Below are positions 1 to 7,026 of a DNA stretch of 20,834 nucleotides, piece after piece. Each line of letters begins with the position of its first letter. Positions within the stretch are counted from its first letter, which is position 1. Origin of the DNA: an uncultured Lachnospiraceae bacterium (GTDB taxonomy: Bacteria > Bacillota > Clostridia > Lachnospirales > Lachnospiraceae); NCBI GenBank assembly GCA_934376945.1, contig CAKRPI010000034.1:1-20834 (forward strand). The letters run 5' to 3'. The notes under the pieces are model-generated. The model had not been told where the DNA came from. It searched no databases and saw only the letters and a list, made by a program, of their open reading frames with translations. A program made the position numbers and the translations under genes.

Positions 1-82
1 AATGTTTTGGTCAAACTCATTATACATCAGAAAGTCCTGTACGATATTTTTTTATGAAAAAGTTGTAAAGTGGTGTTCAAAT

Positions 83-112
83 ACATATTTCCTGTCCGTC
101 TCTTCATATATT
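83..112 (+). promoter_or_regulatory. Candidate sigma-E promoter of ylbJ
   Basis: The -35 box ACATATT (83-89), a 15-nt spacer and the -10 box CATATATT (105-112) resemble the Bacillus sigma-E pattern (KMATATT, 13-15 nt, CATACANT), with one mismatch in each box. Transcription would start near 119, giving a leader of about 20 nt before the ylbJ ATG at 142. B. subtilis ylbJ is known to belong to the mother-cell sigma-E regulon, which makes this reading more credible. No comparable vegetative promoter was seen. Confidence 0.55.
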
Positions 113-141
113 TACTGCAAACGCCTCAAATCGGAGGTCTC

Positions 142-1071
142 ATGCGCCGCAAGCCCCTCCTTCTTCTCTGTTTCTTTGCCTCTTTTTTTTACCTTCTCGC
201 TTTTCCGCGTACCGCACTCGAAAGTGCGCGGAATGGTCTTCTTCTCTGGTATCGTAGCGTTGTTCCTGTTCTCTTTCCATTTATGCTGCTTGGCAGCCTT
301 GCACTTCGCACCGGACTTCTGTACCCGCTCACTGCTTTTCTTTACCGACCGCTTCATCTGCTGTTTGGATGTTCACAGGCAGGCTGCTTCGCCATACTGT
401 CCGGTTTTCTCTGCGGATTTCCAATCGGAGCCAAAATCACATCGGATCTTGCCGGTCAGAACCTGATCTCCGGCTCTGAAGAAACTTTTCTTCTGGGCTT
501 CTGTAATAATTTAAGCCCCGCGTTTCTGCTTTCTTATCTCGCCTCGGAGCAGCTGAAAAGCGCATCGCTTGGCCCGGTCTTTCTTGGAACCGTTCTAGGT
601 GCTTCGTTTCTCTATGGATTTCTTACCTCTTTTTCATTTCGAAACAAACCGCAGCCAAAAGCGCCAAAAACAGACACTTCAAAGCTCTGTTTTTCTTTTT
701 CTCTGCTTGATCATTGCATCATGGATGCGATTCAAAATACGGTTCGCCTCGGTGGTTATCTTGTGCTCTTCTCAATTCTTGACGGTGGAACAGCGTTTCT
801 TTTTCCCGTATCGCATCCGATCGTTCTCCTTGCACGCAGTACAATAGAAGTGACAAGCGGTCTTCATCAGCTTGCCATATCGACGCTTCCCCGACCCGTA
901 AAATTTATCTCTGTCTCTGCCTGTGCCGCCTTCGGCGGCCTTTCCGCATTGGCACAGACAATCGGCCTCTCACATATGAACCGCAAAAAAACATTTGCAT
1001 ACATAAAAAGCAGGGTGTGCATCACCCTGCTTAGTATCCTTCTTTGTACCATCATCCTCCTGCACGGATAA
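142..1071 (+). CDS. ylbJ: YlbJ-like sporulation integral membrane protein
   Basis: Polytopic membrane protein of about 309 residues, from the family of the sporulation protein YlbJ, which is related to nucleoside-recognition (Gate) domain proteins. Hydrophobic segments run through the whole length. The conserved stretches are SVVPVLFPFMLLG near residues 40-52, the Gly/Pro-rich LSGFLCGFPIGAK near 87-99 and FCNNLSPAFLLSYL near 120-133, all typical of the family. The ATG at 142 is chosen because GGAGG at 133-137 precedes it at short spacing; an in-frame ATG at 70 has no ribosome site and would add an unconserved tail. In B. subtilis ylbJ follows rsmD (ylbH) and coaD (ylbI). Here the same genes are neighbours, but ylbJ is convergent to them. 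YlbJ is required for heat-resistant spores; its transported molecule is unknown. The 3' end carries a terminator for the opposite strand. Confidence 0.85.
   Translation: MRRKPLLLLCFFASFFYLLAFPRTALESARNGLLLWYRSVVPVLFPFMLLGSLALRTGLLYPLTAFLYRPLHLLFGCSQAGCFAILSGFLCGFPIGAKITSDLAGQNLISGSEETFLLGFCNNLSPAFLLSYLASEQLKSASLGPVFLGTVLGASFLYGFLTSFSFRNKPQPKAPKTDTSKLCFSFSLLDHCIMDAIQNTVRLGGYLVLFSILDGGTAFLFPVSHPIVLLARSTIEVTSGLHQLAISTLPRPVKFISVSACAAFGGLSALAQTIGLSHMNRKKTFAYIKSRVCITLLSILLCTIILLHG
1005..1032 (-). terminator. Minus-strand terminator inside the ylbJ 3' coding region
   Basis: A perfect 10-bp stem (1008-1017 with 1023-1032, loop of 5 nt) is followed, reading the minus strand, by a run of T that includes the end of the stem (1005-1009) and then ATG. 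It lies about 50 nt past the stop of the minus-strand gene ending at 1085. It therefore probably ends the rsmD-coaD operon while overlapping codons of the convergent ylbJ. On the plus strand the downstream sequence is not a clear T-run. Confidence 0.65.
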
Positions 1072-1084
1072 CTGACAAAACCTT

Positions 1085-1684
1085 TTATTCCTCTGTCTTT
1101 TCCTCTGCTGTCTCATCCGGAATCTGCGTGTAGCCGGACGGCTCTGTCTGCGGAGAGAGCTCCATTCGGTTTTTATTTACAATGTCATAACAGGACTGAA
1201 TGGAATTGATAAAATTATTGTACTTTGTGCCCGCCTGATCGATCGTATGGCTCATGATTTTCTCAAGATTTTCAAGCATCTCATCCGTATAACGGATCGC
1301 ACTCATACGAATTTCATTTGAATCCTGCGTTGCTTTGTCAATAATCTCCTGTGCCTGTGCATTTGTCTGCTCGATCAGCTGATTGGACTGCTGCAATGCA
1401 GTCTGCATTACTTCGCTCTCACTTACGATCTGCTGCGCTTTTGCATTCGCATCAGAAATAATAGCATCTGCTTTCTGCTGTGCATCCTCCAGAATTGCAT
1501 CCTTATTGCTGATGATTTTCTGATAACGTTTGATCTCATCCGGAGTCTTCATACGAAGCTCGCGCAGAAGCTCCTCCAGTTCCTCTTTATTTACTACGAT
1601 TTTTGTAGAAGACAGCGGCTGAAACTTACAGCTGTCGACGAACTCTTCAATCTCTTCAATGATCTGTTCAATTCTGCTGCTCAT
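1085..1684 (-). CDS. Coiled-coil protein of unknown function
   Basis: Soluble acidic protein of 199 residues with no signal peptide or membrane segment. Residues from about 25 to 150 are Ala/Gln/Glu/Lys-rich with heptad-like spacing (repeated AQQKADAII, AKAQQIV, AQAQEII, EIRMSAI), so a long alpha-helical coiled coil is expected. The N-terminus (SSRIEQIIEEIEEFVDSC) and the Pro/Glu-rich C-terminus are less ordered. Related Clostridia proteins are often labelled ATPase or compared with DivIVA or V-type ATPase stalk subunits, but no nucleotide-binding motif is visible and I do not accept an ATPase name. It is the last gene of the rsmD-coaD unit, 72 nt after coaD. The ATG has AAGGAGAG upstream. 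A structural or scaffold role is possible; function unknown. Confidence 0.8.
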   Translation of the reverse strand: MSSRIEQIIEEIEEFVDSCKFQPLSSTKIVVNKEELEELLRELRMKTPDEIKRYQKIISNKDAILEDAQQKADAIISDANAKAQQIVSESEVMQTALQQSNQLIEQTNAQAQEIIDKATQDSNEIRMSAIRYTDEMLENLEKIMSHTIDQAGTKYNNFINSIQSCYDIVNKNRMELSPQTEPSGYTQIPDETAEEKTEE

Positions 1685-1756
1685 GGTACACTCTCCTTAT
1701 TTTCTATTTATACAATTCCCTGCATATCTAATCTTCTCTGATTTCTTTATTTCTTT

Positions 1757-2263
1757 TTATTTCTCTTTCTTCCCACTTCTTTGTCTTGATGCAATTTTTT
1801 CATATACCAGATCCACCAAAGGCTCCGGAACGAAACCGGATATATCCCCACCATAGGAGCCGATCTCTTTCGTAATCGTCGAACTGATATATGCGTAATT
1901 CAGCTCTGTCGCAAAAAACAGCGTATCCACCTCTGAGCTTAAGCTTCTGTTTGTCTGCGCCATCTGAAGTTCATACTCAAAATCCGTCACTGCACGCAAG
2001 CCGCGCACAATGAACTTTGCACCGCACTGCTTCGCAAAATCAACAGAAAGACCACTGAATGATTCCACACGCACATTTGGAATATGAGCCGTTACATCTT
2101 TTATCATCTTAACACGTTCTTCTTCAGAAAACAACGGGGTTTTTGCATTATTCTTCAATACTGCGACCACCAGCTCGTCTACCAGGGATGCTGCCCGTTC
2201 GATAATATCAAGATGACCTTTCGTTACCGGATCAAAGCTGCCCGGATACACTGCTGTTGCCAT
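1757..2263 (-). CDS. coaD: Phosphopantetheine adenylyltransferase
   Basis: Catalyses the fourth step of coenzyme A synthesis in the cytosol: 4'-phosphopantetheine + ATP gives dephospho-CoA + PPi. At 168 residues it has normal length for CoaD. The nucleotidyltransferase signature [17 protein letters not shown] (residues 4-20) carries the (T/H)xGH motif as [19 protein letters not shown] (about 85-99) and the [15 protein letters not shown] segment (about 127-141), matching the family ISS(S/T)xVKE motif, are also present. The ATG at 2263 follows AGGAGAG. It starts 20 nt after rsmD, so the two are co-transcribed; the rsmD-coaD pair is one of the most conserved gene pairs in Firmicutes. Confidence 0.96.
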   Translation of the reverse strand: MATAVYPGSFDPVTKGHLDIIERAASLVDELVVAVLKNNAKTPLFSEEERVKMIKDVTAHIPNVRVESFSGLSVDFAKQCGAKFIVRGLRAVTDFEYELQMAQTNRSLSSEVDTLFFATELNYAYISSTITKEIGSYGGDISGFVPEPLVDLVYEKIASRQRSGKKEK

Positions 2264-2283
2264 AATTTTCTCTCCTGTTTTAT

Positions 2284-2838
2284 CTATCTATGCAGAAAAA
2301 CATGCATATTTGTTTTGTATTCTTTGATTCGGTCTATCACAAAGCCCATTTCCTCTGCATAGGAAAAATCCGTTCCAAGATGTGCTTCTACAATAATCTG
2401 CGTTGACCCATCCACAAAAGACGGATTATGAACTGCAATATATTCCAGTACTTCCCGTTCCAGTTCTTTTCCATATGGCGGATCCATAAAGATAATCTGA
2501 AACGGTCTCTGCCCTTCCAGGCGTCCAAGTGCAGCAAGCACATCACACTGCAGCAGTGTTGCCTGTCCATCCAGATGTGTGAATTTCAGATTTTCCCGGA
2601 TACATGCGGCAGCTGCACGGCTGTTTTCGATGAAATACGCTTCCGATGCACCTCTGCTGAGCGCTTCAATTCCGATTCCACCGCTGCCGCTGAAGATATC
2701 GAGAAACCGGATATCATAAAGATCATTCTGTAAAATATTAAATAAGGTCTCCTTAATCCGGTCTGTTGTCGGTCTTGTATCCAACCCCTCTATCGTTTTC
2801 AACGGAAGTCTCCGCGCTTTTCCTGCTATTACCCGCAT
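2284..2838 (-). CDS. rsmD: 16S rRNA (guanine(966)-N2)-methyltransferase
   Basis: SAM-dependent methyltransferase of 184 residues that modifies G966 of 16S rRNA during 30S assembly. Seen in the sequence: [13 protein letters not shown] at the start, [15 protein letters not shown] (about 22-36), the SAM-binding [19 protein letters not shown] (about 46-64) and the catalytic MDPPYGKE (about 116-123), the N6/N2-type (D/N)PPY motif. Length is normal. The ATG at 2838 is preceded by GGGAAAGGGA. It is the first gene of the rsmD-coaD-coiled-coil operon, with a consensus vegetative promoter about 35 nt upstream. Confidence 0.96.
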   Translation of the reverse strand: MRVIAGKARRLPLKTIEGLDTRPTTDRIKETLFNILQNDLYDIRFLDIFSGSGGIGIEALSRGASEAYFIENSRAAAACIRENLKFTHLDGQATLLQCDVLAALGRLEGQRPFQIIFMDPPYGKELEREVLEYIAVHNPSFVDGSTQIIVEAHLGTDFSYAEEMGFVIDRIKEYKTNMHVFLHR

Positions 2839-2873
2839 AATAATCCCTTTCCCTTTTTTACCTATTCCGTATC

Positions 2874-2902
2874 ATTATAATTTTTTCGTCCTATACTGTC
2901 AA
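2874..2902 (-). promoter_or_regulatory. Consensus vegetative promoter of the rsmD operon
   Basis: Reading the minus strand, TTGACA (2897-2902), a 17-bp spacer and TATAAT (2874-2879) match the sigma-A consensus at all 12 positions. Transcription would begin near 2867, leaving about 30 nt of leader before the rsmD ATG. Confidence 0.85.
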
Positions 2903-2905
2903 TAC

Positions 2906-2956
2906 AGAACACATATTCTTGAATCATTATATAGAACATATATTCTCGAATTATTA
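2906..2956. repeat. Tandem 24-bp direct repeats next to the rsmD promoter
   Basis: Two copies (2906-2929 and 2933-2956), with a period of 27 bp, agree at 21 of 24 positions; all three differences are C/T transitions. Each copy contains AGAACA, a short AT step, ATTCT and then GAAT-ATTA. The repeats begin 3 bp upstream of the rsmD -35 box and also lie upstream of the DUF1846 promoter. They look like paired binding sites for a regulator. The core resembles a degenerate LexA box but lacks the GTTC half. Confidence 0.6.
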
Positions 2957-2980
2957 CCATCCTGTTTTTTCAAAAATACA

Positions 2981-3009
2981 TGGATTTTCGACTGCTTCTA
3001 TCGTATAAT
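2981..3009 (+). promoter_or_regulatory. Candidate promoter of the DUF1846 gene
   Basis: TATAAT at 3004-3009 is a perfect -10. The -35 (TGGATT, 2981-2986, 17-bp spacer) is poor, so an activator may be needed. The predicted leader of about 130 nt holds two small hairpins: CCGGT with ACCGG around 3044-3056, and CAAGTC with GACTTG around 3068-3094. The rest of 2839-3146 shows only the divergent rsmD promoter and the tandem repeats. Confidence 0.5.
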
Positions 3010-3146
3010 AAAAGAAGTGTGTGTTTCCGTGAAGAATGTGTCAGCCGGTGCTGACCGGAACTGTGCGCCAAGTCTTATGTACGTTCGACTTGAGCCTCTG
3101 GAAATACCACGTCTGATCTTGAGATATACCAGAAAGGATTTTGCAT

Positions 3147-4622
3147 ATGAAAACAGGATTTGACAATCAAAAATACCTGAAGCTGCAGTCTGAAAAAATC
3201 CGTGAGCGGATTTCCAGCTTCGATAATAAGCTTTACCTTGAATTTGGCGGAAAACTCTTTGATGATTATCATGCCTCCCGTGTTCTTCCGGGCTTTGAAC
3301 CCTCCAGCAAGCTTCAGATGCTTCTTCAGCTTGCGGATCAGGCTGAAGTAATCATTGCGATCAATGCCGAAGATATCGAAAAAAACAAGATTCGTGCCGA
3401 TCTCGGAATTACATATGACCGCGATGTACTGCGCCTTATCGATGTCTATCGCAGTAAGGGGCTCTATGTCGGAGGTGTCGTCCTGACCTGCTATGAGGAC
3501 CATGCCAGTGTGCAGGCTTTCCGTACCAGACTTGAAAGCCAGGGCATTCCTGTCTATCGCCATTACCGCATTGAAGGATATCCCAAAAACATTCCGCTGA
3601 TCATCAGTGAAAACGGATATGGAAAAAATGATTACATCGAGACGACCAGACCGCTTGTCATTGTTACTGCACCGGGACCGGGAAGCGGAAAAATGGCAAC
3701 CTGCCTCTCTCAGCTCTACCATGAAAACAAACGGGGGATCCGCGCCGGATATGCAAAATTTGAAACCTTCCCGATCTGGAATCTTCCGCTTGATCACCCG
3801 GTCAATCTTGCCTATGAGGCCGCTACCGCAGACCTCAATGACGTCAATATGATCGACTCTTTTCATTTAAGTGCCTATGGTGTTTCTACCGTCAACTACA
3901 ACCGCGATATTGAAATTTTTCCGGTGCTCAACGAAATGTTCCGCCGTATTTTCGGCGAAAGTCCTTATAAATCTCCAACCGATATGGGCGTCAATATGGC
4001 TGGCTTCTGCATCTTTGACGATGAGGCATGCCGTGAGGCTTCCAAGCAGGAAATTATCCGACGCTATTATGAAGCATTGATCCGTCGTGCTGATCTGCTC
4101 GCTTCTGAAGATGAACTGTTCAAGATCGAGTTTCTGATGCAGCAGCTTCAGCTGACCGTTGATGCACGCAACTGCACAGCTGCTGCCAATAAAGCAGCCA
4201 AAGTACGCGGCGTTACCTGCGCTGCGATCGAGCTTTCTGACGGTTCCATCGTCACCGGAAAAACCTCCGATCTGCTCGGACCATGCTCAGCAGTGCTGCT
4301 CAATGCCTTAAAACAGCTTACCGGCATTGATCACGAAACTCCACTTATCTCTCCGCATGCACTTGAACCGATCCAGGCGCTGAAAACCAACTATTTCGGC
4401 AGCAAAAATCCGCGTCTGCATACAGACGAGACATTAATTGCACTTTCGGTAAGTGCATCTGACAGCCCGACCGCAAAGCACGCACTTGATGCCATCCCGC
4501 TGCTGCGCGGCTGTCAGCTGCACTGTTCCGCACGTCTCTCCAAAGTAGACCTCGATACACTGCGCCGTCTCGGTCTTCAGATTACTATGGAACCGCTTCG
4601 TGAGCATGCTTCGTTCGACTGA
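3147..4622 (+). CDS. DUF1846 family protein
   Basis: Cytosolic protein of 491 residues, full length for the DUF1846 family, which is widespread in Firmicutes and has no settled biochemical role. The start ATG at 3147 is preferred over TTG at 3141 because AAGGA at 3134-3138 sits 8 nt before it. N-terminal landmarks are YLEFGGKLFDDYHASRVLPGF (about 28-48) and a Rossmann-like IIAINAEDIEKNK segment. Near residues 175-182 there is a Gly-rich APGPGSGK loop that resembles a Walker A motif but is followed by Met-Ala instead of Ser/Thr. No signal peptide or membrane helix is visible. The gene stands alone between a divergent promoter region and strong hairpins. Pfam-level assignment is firm; any claim of an enzymatic reaction would be a guess. 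Confidence 0.85.
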   Translation: MKTGFDNQKYLKLQSEKIRERISSFDNKLYLEFGGKLFDDYHASRVLPGFEPSSKLQMLLQLADQAEVIIAINAEDIEKNKIRADLGITYDRDVLRLIDVYRSKGLYVGGVVLTCYEDHASVQAFRTRLESQGIPVYRHYRIEGYPKNIPLIISENGYGKNDYIETTRPLVIVTAPGPGSGKMATCLSQLYHENKRGIRAGYAKFETFPIWNLPLDHPVNLAYEAATADLNDVNMIDSFHLSAYGVSTVNYNRDIEIFPVLNEMFRRIFGESPYKSPTDMGVNMAGFCIFDDEACREASKQEIIRRYYEALIRRADLLASEDELFKIEFLMQQLQLTVDARNCTAAANKAAKVRGVTCAAIELSDGSIVTGKTSDLLGPCSAVLLNALKQLTGIDHETPLISPHALEPIQALKTNYFGSKNPRLHTDETLIALSVSASDSPTAKHALDAIPLLRGCQLHCSARLSKVDLDTLRRLGLQITMEPLREHASFD

Positions 4623-4623
4623 C

Positions 4624-4680
4624 ATAAGCATTCCATCCACCGCTTAGTGCTCCGCGCACTTGAAGCGGGGGAATGCTTAT
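4624..4680. repeat. 57-bp three-tier palindrome, possibly a mobile REP-like element
   Basis: An 11-bp outer stem (4624-4634 with 4670-4680), a 6-bp middle stem CCGCTT/AAGCGG (4640-4645 with 4663-4668) and a 5-bp tip AGTGC/GCACT (4646-4650 with 4656-4660) enclose a loop TCCGC. It starts directly after the DUF1846 stop codon and has no T-run, so it is not a normal terminator. The layered imperfect hairpin resembles the subterminal hairpins of IS200/IS605-type elements or REP/MITE repeats, but no transposase is near. Confidence 0.5.
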
Positions 4681-4709
4681 CTGCGTTCAAACATGTGCTG
4701 ACAGACAGG

Positions 4710-4752
4710 AAAAAGCCCGGATTCAGAGTTTTATCTGAAACCGGGCTTTTTT
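4710..4752. terminator. Bidirectional intrinsic terminator
   Basis: Stem AAAAGCCCGG with CCGGGCTTTT, extended inside by TTCAGA/TCTGAA around a short loop. T-runs on both strands (AAAAA at the left arm, TTTTTT at 4747-4752) allow it to end the plus-strand DUF1846 transcript and the minus-strand cytidylate-kinase-like transcript. Confidence 0.9.
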
Positions 4753-4785
4753 GATACTTAAAGCATGGAAATATTCATTTTTCGT

Positions 4786-5433
4786 TTATGCTTTACATTC
4801 CGGCTTTTTCCCGGTTCTCTTCTCAATATAGGTACAGATCAAATCTACGCACCCCTGATACCCAAGCACGTCCGTACGAAGACAGAGATCATAATTTTCC
4901 GGATTTTTCCATTTTTTCCCCGTATGATAACGATAATAATCACTTCGGTAACGATTGATGCTGTTTATATGCCGGTTGACTCCAAACGCATCGGTCTGCA
5001 TAATCTCCTTCTCACGTGCAAAACAGGCCTCCTCCGATGCACTTAAAAAAACACTGATTGCATTTGGTTTATCTTTCAGAACAAAGTCTGCTGCACGCCC
5101 AAGTACCACATAGCTTTCTTTTTTCAAAAGCTCCTTTAAAACCTTTGCCTGATACTCAAACAAGCTTCTGTCTGAAAGAAAATTTCCGCTTTCCGGAGGA
5201 ATCATCTCTCCATTGTAAACGGCCTTTGAAACTTTATAAAGCAATGTTTTTTTCGTATCCTGATCTGCCTTCGCAAAAATTCTTTCATTGATTCCGGAAT
5301 CCTCGGATGCAAGGCGCAGCAGTTTCCGGTCATAAATGTCGATTCCGAGCTGCTGCGCAAGCATCTTTCCGATCTCCGTCCCTCCTGATCCACAGGTTCT
5401 CGTTATACATATGGCAAAATACTCATTTTTCAT
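4786..5433 (-). CDS. Cytidylate kinase-like family protein
   Basis: Protein of about 215 residues from the cytidylate kinase-like family (Cytidylate_kin2), common in Clostridia and of unproven substrate. The N-terminal ICITRTCGSGGTEIGKMLA (about 8-26) is a P-loop variant: GSGG followed by Thr-Glu-Ile-Gly instead of GKST. YDRKLL (about 34-39) and VVLGRAADFVL (about 109-119) are the other family landmarks, with an Arg-rich lid region (NRHINSINRYRSDYYRYHTG) near 151-170. The start is set at the second ATG (5433), because GGAG inside the first four codons of a longer reading (from 5445) serves as its ribosome site. It lies downstream of livF on the same strand, but an own promoter precedes it, so co-transcription with liv is possible but not required. 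It is not the canonical Cmk. Confidence 0.8.
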   Translation of the reverse strand: MKNEYFAICITRTCGSGGTEIGKMLAQQLGIDIYDRKLLRLASEDSGINERIFAKADQDTKKTLLYKVSKAVYNGEMIPPESGNFLSDRSLFEYQAKVLKELLKKESYVVLGRAADFVLKDKPNAISVFLSASEEACFAREKEIMQTDAFGVNRHINSINRYRSDYYRYHTGKKWKNPENYDLCLRTDVLGYQGCVDLICTYIEKRTGKKPECKA

Positions 5434-5486
5434 GATCTGCTCCATTTCTCTGTCTGTATTTTTCAGACAGTCCTGACTGTTTTCCG

Positions 5487-5514
5487 ATCATACCACAGAC
5501 ATTTGCAGAAGCAA
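5487..5514 (-). promoter_or_regulatory. Candidate promoter of the cytidylate-kinase-like gene
   Basis: Minus strand: TTGCTT (5509-5514), a 16-bp spacer and TATGAT (5487-5492) with an extended -10 TGG. A short 7-bp hairpin, CTGTCTG/CAGACAG at about 5449-5469, follows in the leader without a T-run. No terminator was seen after livF, so read-through from the liv operon is also likely. Confidence 0.5.
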
Positions 5515-5529
5515 ATATCCGTATACCGA

Positions 5530-6234
5530 TTACTGTCCCAGATATGCCTTCTTTACGCGCTCATCCTTTAACAGCTCCTGTGCATTTCCACTGATCGAAA
5601 TTGTCCCTGTCTCCAGTACGTATGCACGATCGGCAATGGAAAGCGCCATTTTTGCATTCTGTTCATTCAAAAGCACCGTGATCCCAGCCTCATGGATCTC
5701 TTTTATAATAGCAAACACTTCCTTAACAAGCAGCGGAGACAGTCCCATCGAGGGTTCATCCATCAGAATAATCGACGGCTTTCCCATCAAAGCTCTCCCA
5801 AGCGCGAGCATCTGCTGTTCTCCACCTGAAAGGGTACCGGCCAACTGCCTCCTGCGTTCCTTTAGTCTCGGAAATTTTTCATATACATCCTGCATTGTCG
5901 CTGCTGTTTCTTCCTTATTTTTACTGATAAACGCACCCATCTGCAAATTCTCTTCCACTGTCATTTCCGGAAAAACGTGACGTCCCTCCGGCACGTGCGC
6001 AATTCCAAGAGAAAGAATCTTTGACGGATCAATTTTCTGAAGATCCGTTCCATTATAGGAAACGCTTCCGCTTTTTGCCCGAATCAGTCCGGAAATTGTA
6101 TGTAAAGTCGTTGTTTTCCCGGCTCCGTTTGCCCCGATCAGTGTCACAATCTCTCCTGGCTGAACGGTAAAGCTGATTCCCTTGATCGCCTCAATTGCCC
6201 CATAATTCACATATAGATCCTTTACTTCCAGCAT
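5530..6234 (-). CDS. livF: Branched-chain-type amino acid ABC transporter, ATPase LivF
   Basis: One of the two cytosolic ATPases of a Liv (HAAT) importer, 234 residues, normal for LivF. Walker A GANGAGKTT (about 34-42), the LSGGEQQML signature (about 135-143) and Walker B with the catalytic glutamate, IILMDEPSMGL (about 155-165), are all intact, so an active ATPase is expected. The ATG at 6234 follows GGGAGGGACGG. Twelve nt separate it from livG. It is the last gene of the transporter operon. The substrate is set by LivJ, not by this subunit. Confidence 0.95.
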   Translation of the reverse strand: MLEVKDLYVNYGAIEAIKGISFTVQPGEIVTLIGANGAGKTTTLHTISGLIRAKSGSVSYNGTDLQKIDPSKILSLGIAHVPEGRHVFPEMTVEENLQMGAFISKNKEETAATMQDVYEKFPRLKERRRQLAGTLSGGEQQMLALGRALMGKPSIILMDEPSMGLSPLLVKEVFAIIKEIHEAGITVLLNEQNAKMALSIADRAYVLETGTISISGNAQELLKDERVKKAYLGQ

Positions 6235-6246
6235 TTCCGTCCCTCC

Positions 6247-7026
6247 CTATTCATCATCCTTGCCAAGATAAGCCTCAATTACTCTCGGATGATTTGCGAT
6301 TTCCTCCGGTGTACCTGCTGCAATCGTCACGCCGTAATCAATCACCTGAATCCTCTCACAAATTTTCATAACGAGTGACATATCGTGTTCAATGAGCAGC
6401 ACAGAAATATGAAACCGGTCACGGATATCGTTGATAATCTCCAAAAGCTCAGCAGTCTCTGTCGGATTCATTCCGGCTGCAGGCTCATCCAAAAGCAAAA
6501 GCTTCATACCGGTTGCAAGTGCTCTTGCGATCTCCAGCCTTCGCTGCTGCCCATACGGAAGATTTTCTGCTATATAACCGGCCTTATCTTCCAGGTGCAC
6601 AATACGCAGTAATTCCAGCGCCTTCTCATCCGTTTCTTTTTCCTCCGCCCAATAGCGACCGGTACGGAAGATTGCCGATCCCATGGAATATTTCATCGTT
6701 CGGTTCATGGAAACTTTTACATTATCAAGAACCGTCAGTTTCTTAAAAAGACGGATATTCTGAAAGGTTCGCGCAACTCCTGCCGCTACTACCTGATGCG
6801 GCTTTTTCCCATTCATTTTTTCACCACACAGATAAAATGCGCCCTCCGTTGGTTGGTATACACCGGTAAGCAGATTGAATACCGTTGTTTTTCCGGCTCC
6901 GTTCGGTCCGATCAGCCCGATCAGCTCCGATTCGCCGATTTCCATATTAAAATCATCAACAGCCTTCAGGCCACCAAACTGAATGCCCAGATGGCTGGCT
7001 TTCAATACAGGTTTTTTTTCACTCAT
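6247..7026 (-). CDS. livG: Branched-chain-type amino acid ABC transporter, ATPase LivG
   Basis: The second ATPase of the Liv importer, 259 residues, normal for LivG. Walker A GPNGAGKTT (about 40-48), the family-specific signature LPYGQQRRLEIARALA (about 157-172), Walker B LLLLDEPAAGMNP and the H-loop IEHDMSLVM are present. LivG and LivF are expected to form a heterodimer under LivHM. The start codon overlaps the livM stop by 8 nt, which points to translational coupling; AAGGAGGTG lies inside the end of livM. Confidence 0.95.
   Translation of the reverse strand: MSEKKPVLKASHLGIQFGGLKAVDDFNMEIGESELIGLIGPNGAGKTTVFNLLTGVYQPTEGAFYLCGEKMNGKKPHQVVAAGVARTFQNIRLFKKLTVLDNVKVSMNRTMKYSMGSAIFRTGRYWAEEKETDEKALELLRIVHLEDKAGYIAENLPYGQQRRLEIARALATGMKLLLLDEPAAGMNPTETAELLEIINDIRDRFHISVLLIEHDMSLVMKICERIQVIDYGVTIAAGTPEEIANHPRVIEAYLGKDDE

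Noticed and set aside
2..466. Plus-strand open frame overlapping the start of ylbJ
   Set aside because: Out of frame with a clear membrane protein gene and Phe/Ser-rich without family character.
2906..2956. Pair of LexA (SOS) boxes
   Set aside because: GAAC is present but the partner half is ATTC and not GTTC in both copies, and rsmD-coaD are not SOS genes. Kept as repeats of unknown use.
3075..3866. Minus-strand open frame of 263 codons
   Set aside because: Antisense to the well supported DUF1846 gene; no ribosome site or recognisable domain.
5449..5469. CTGTCTG/CAGACAG hairpin as a terminator of the liv operon
   Set aside because: It has no T-run after it on either strand and lies just ahead of a ribosome site.
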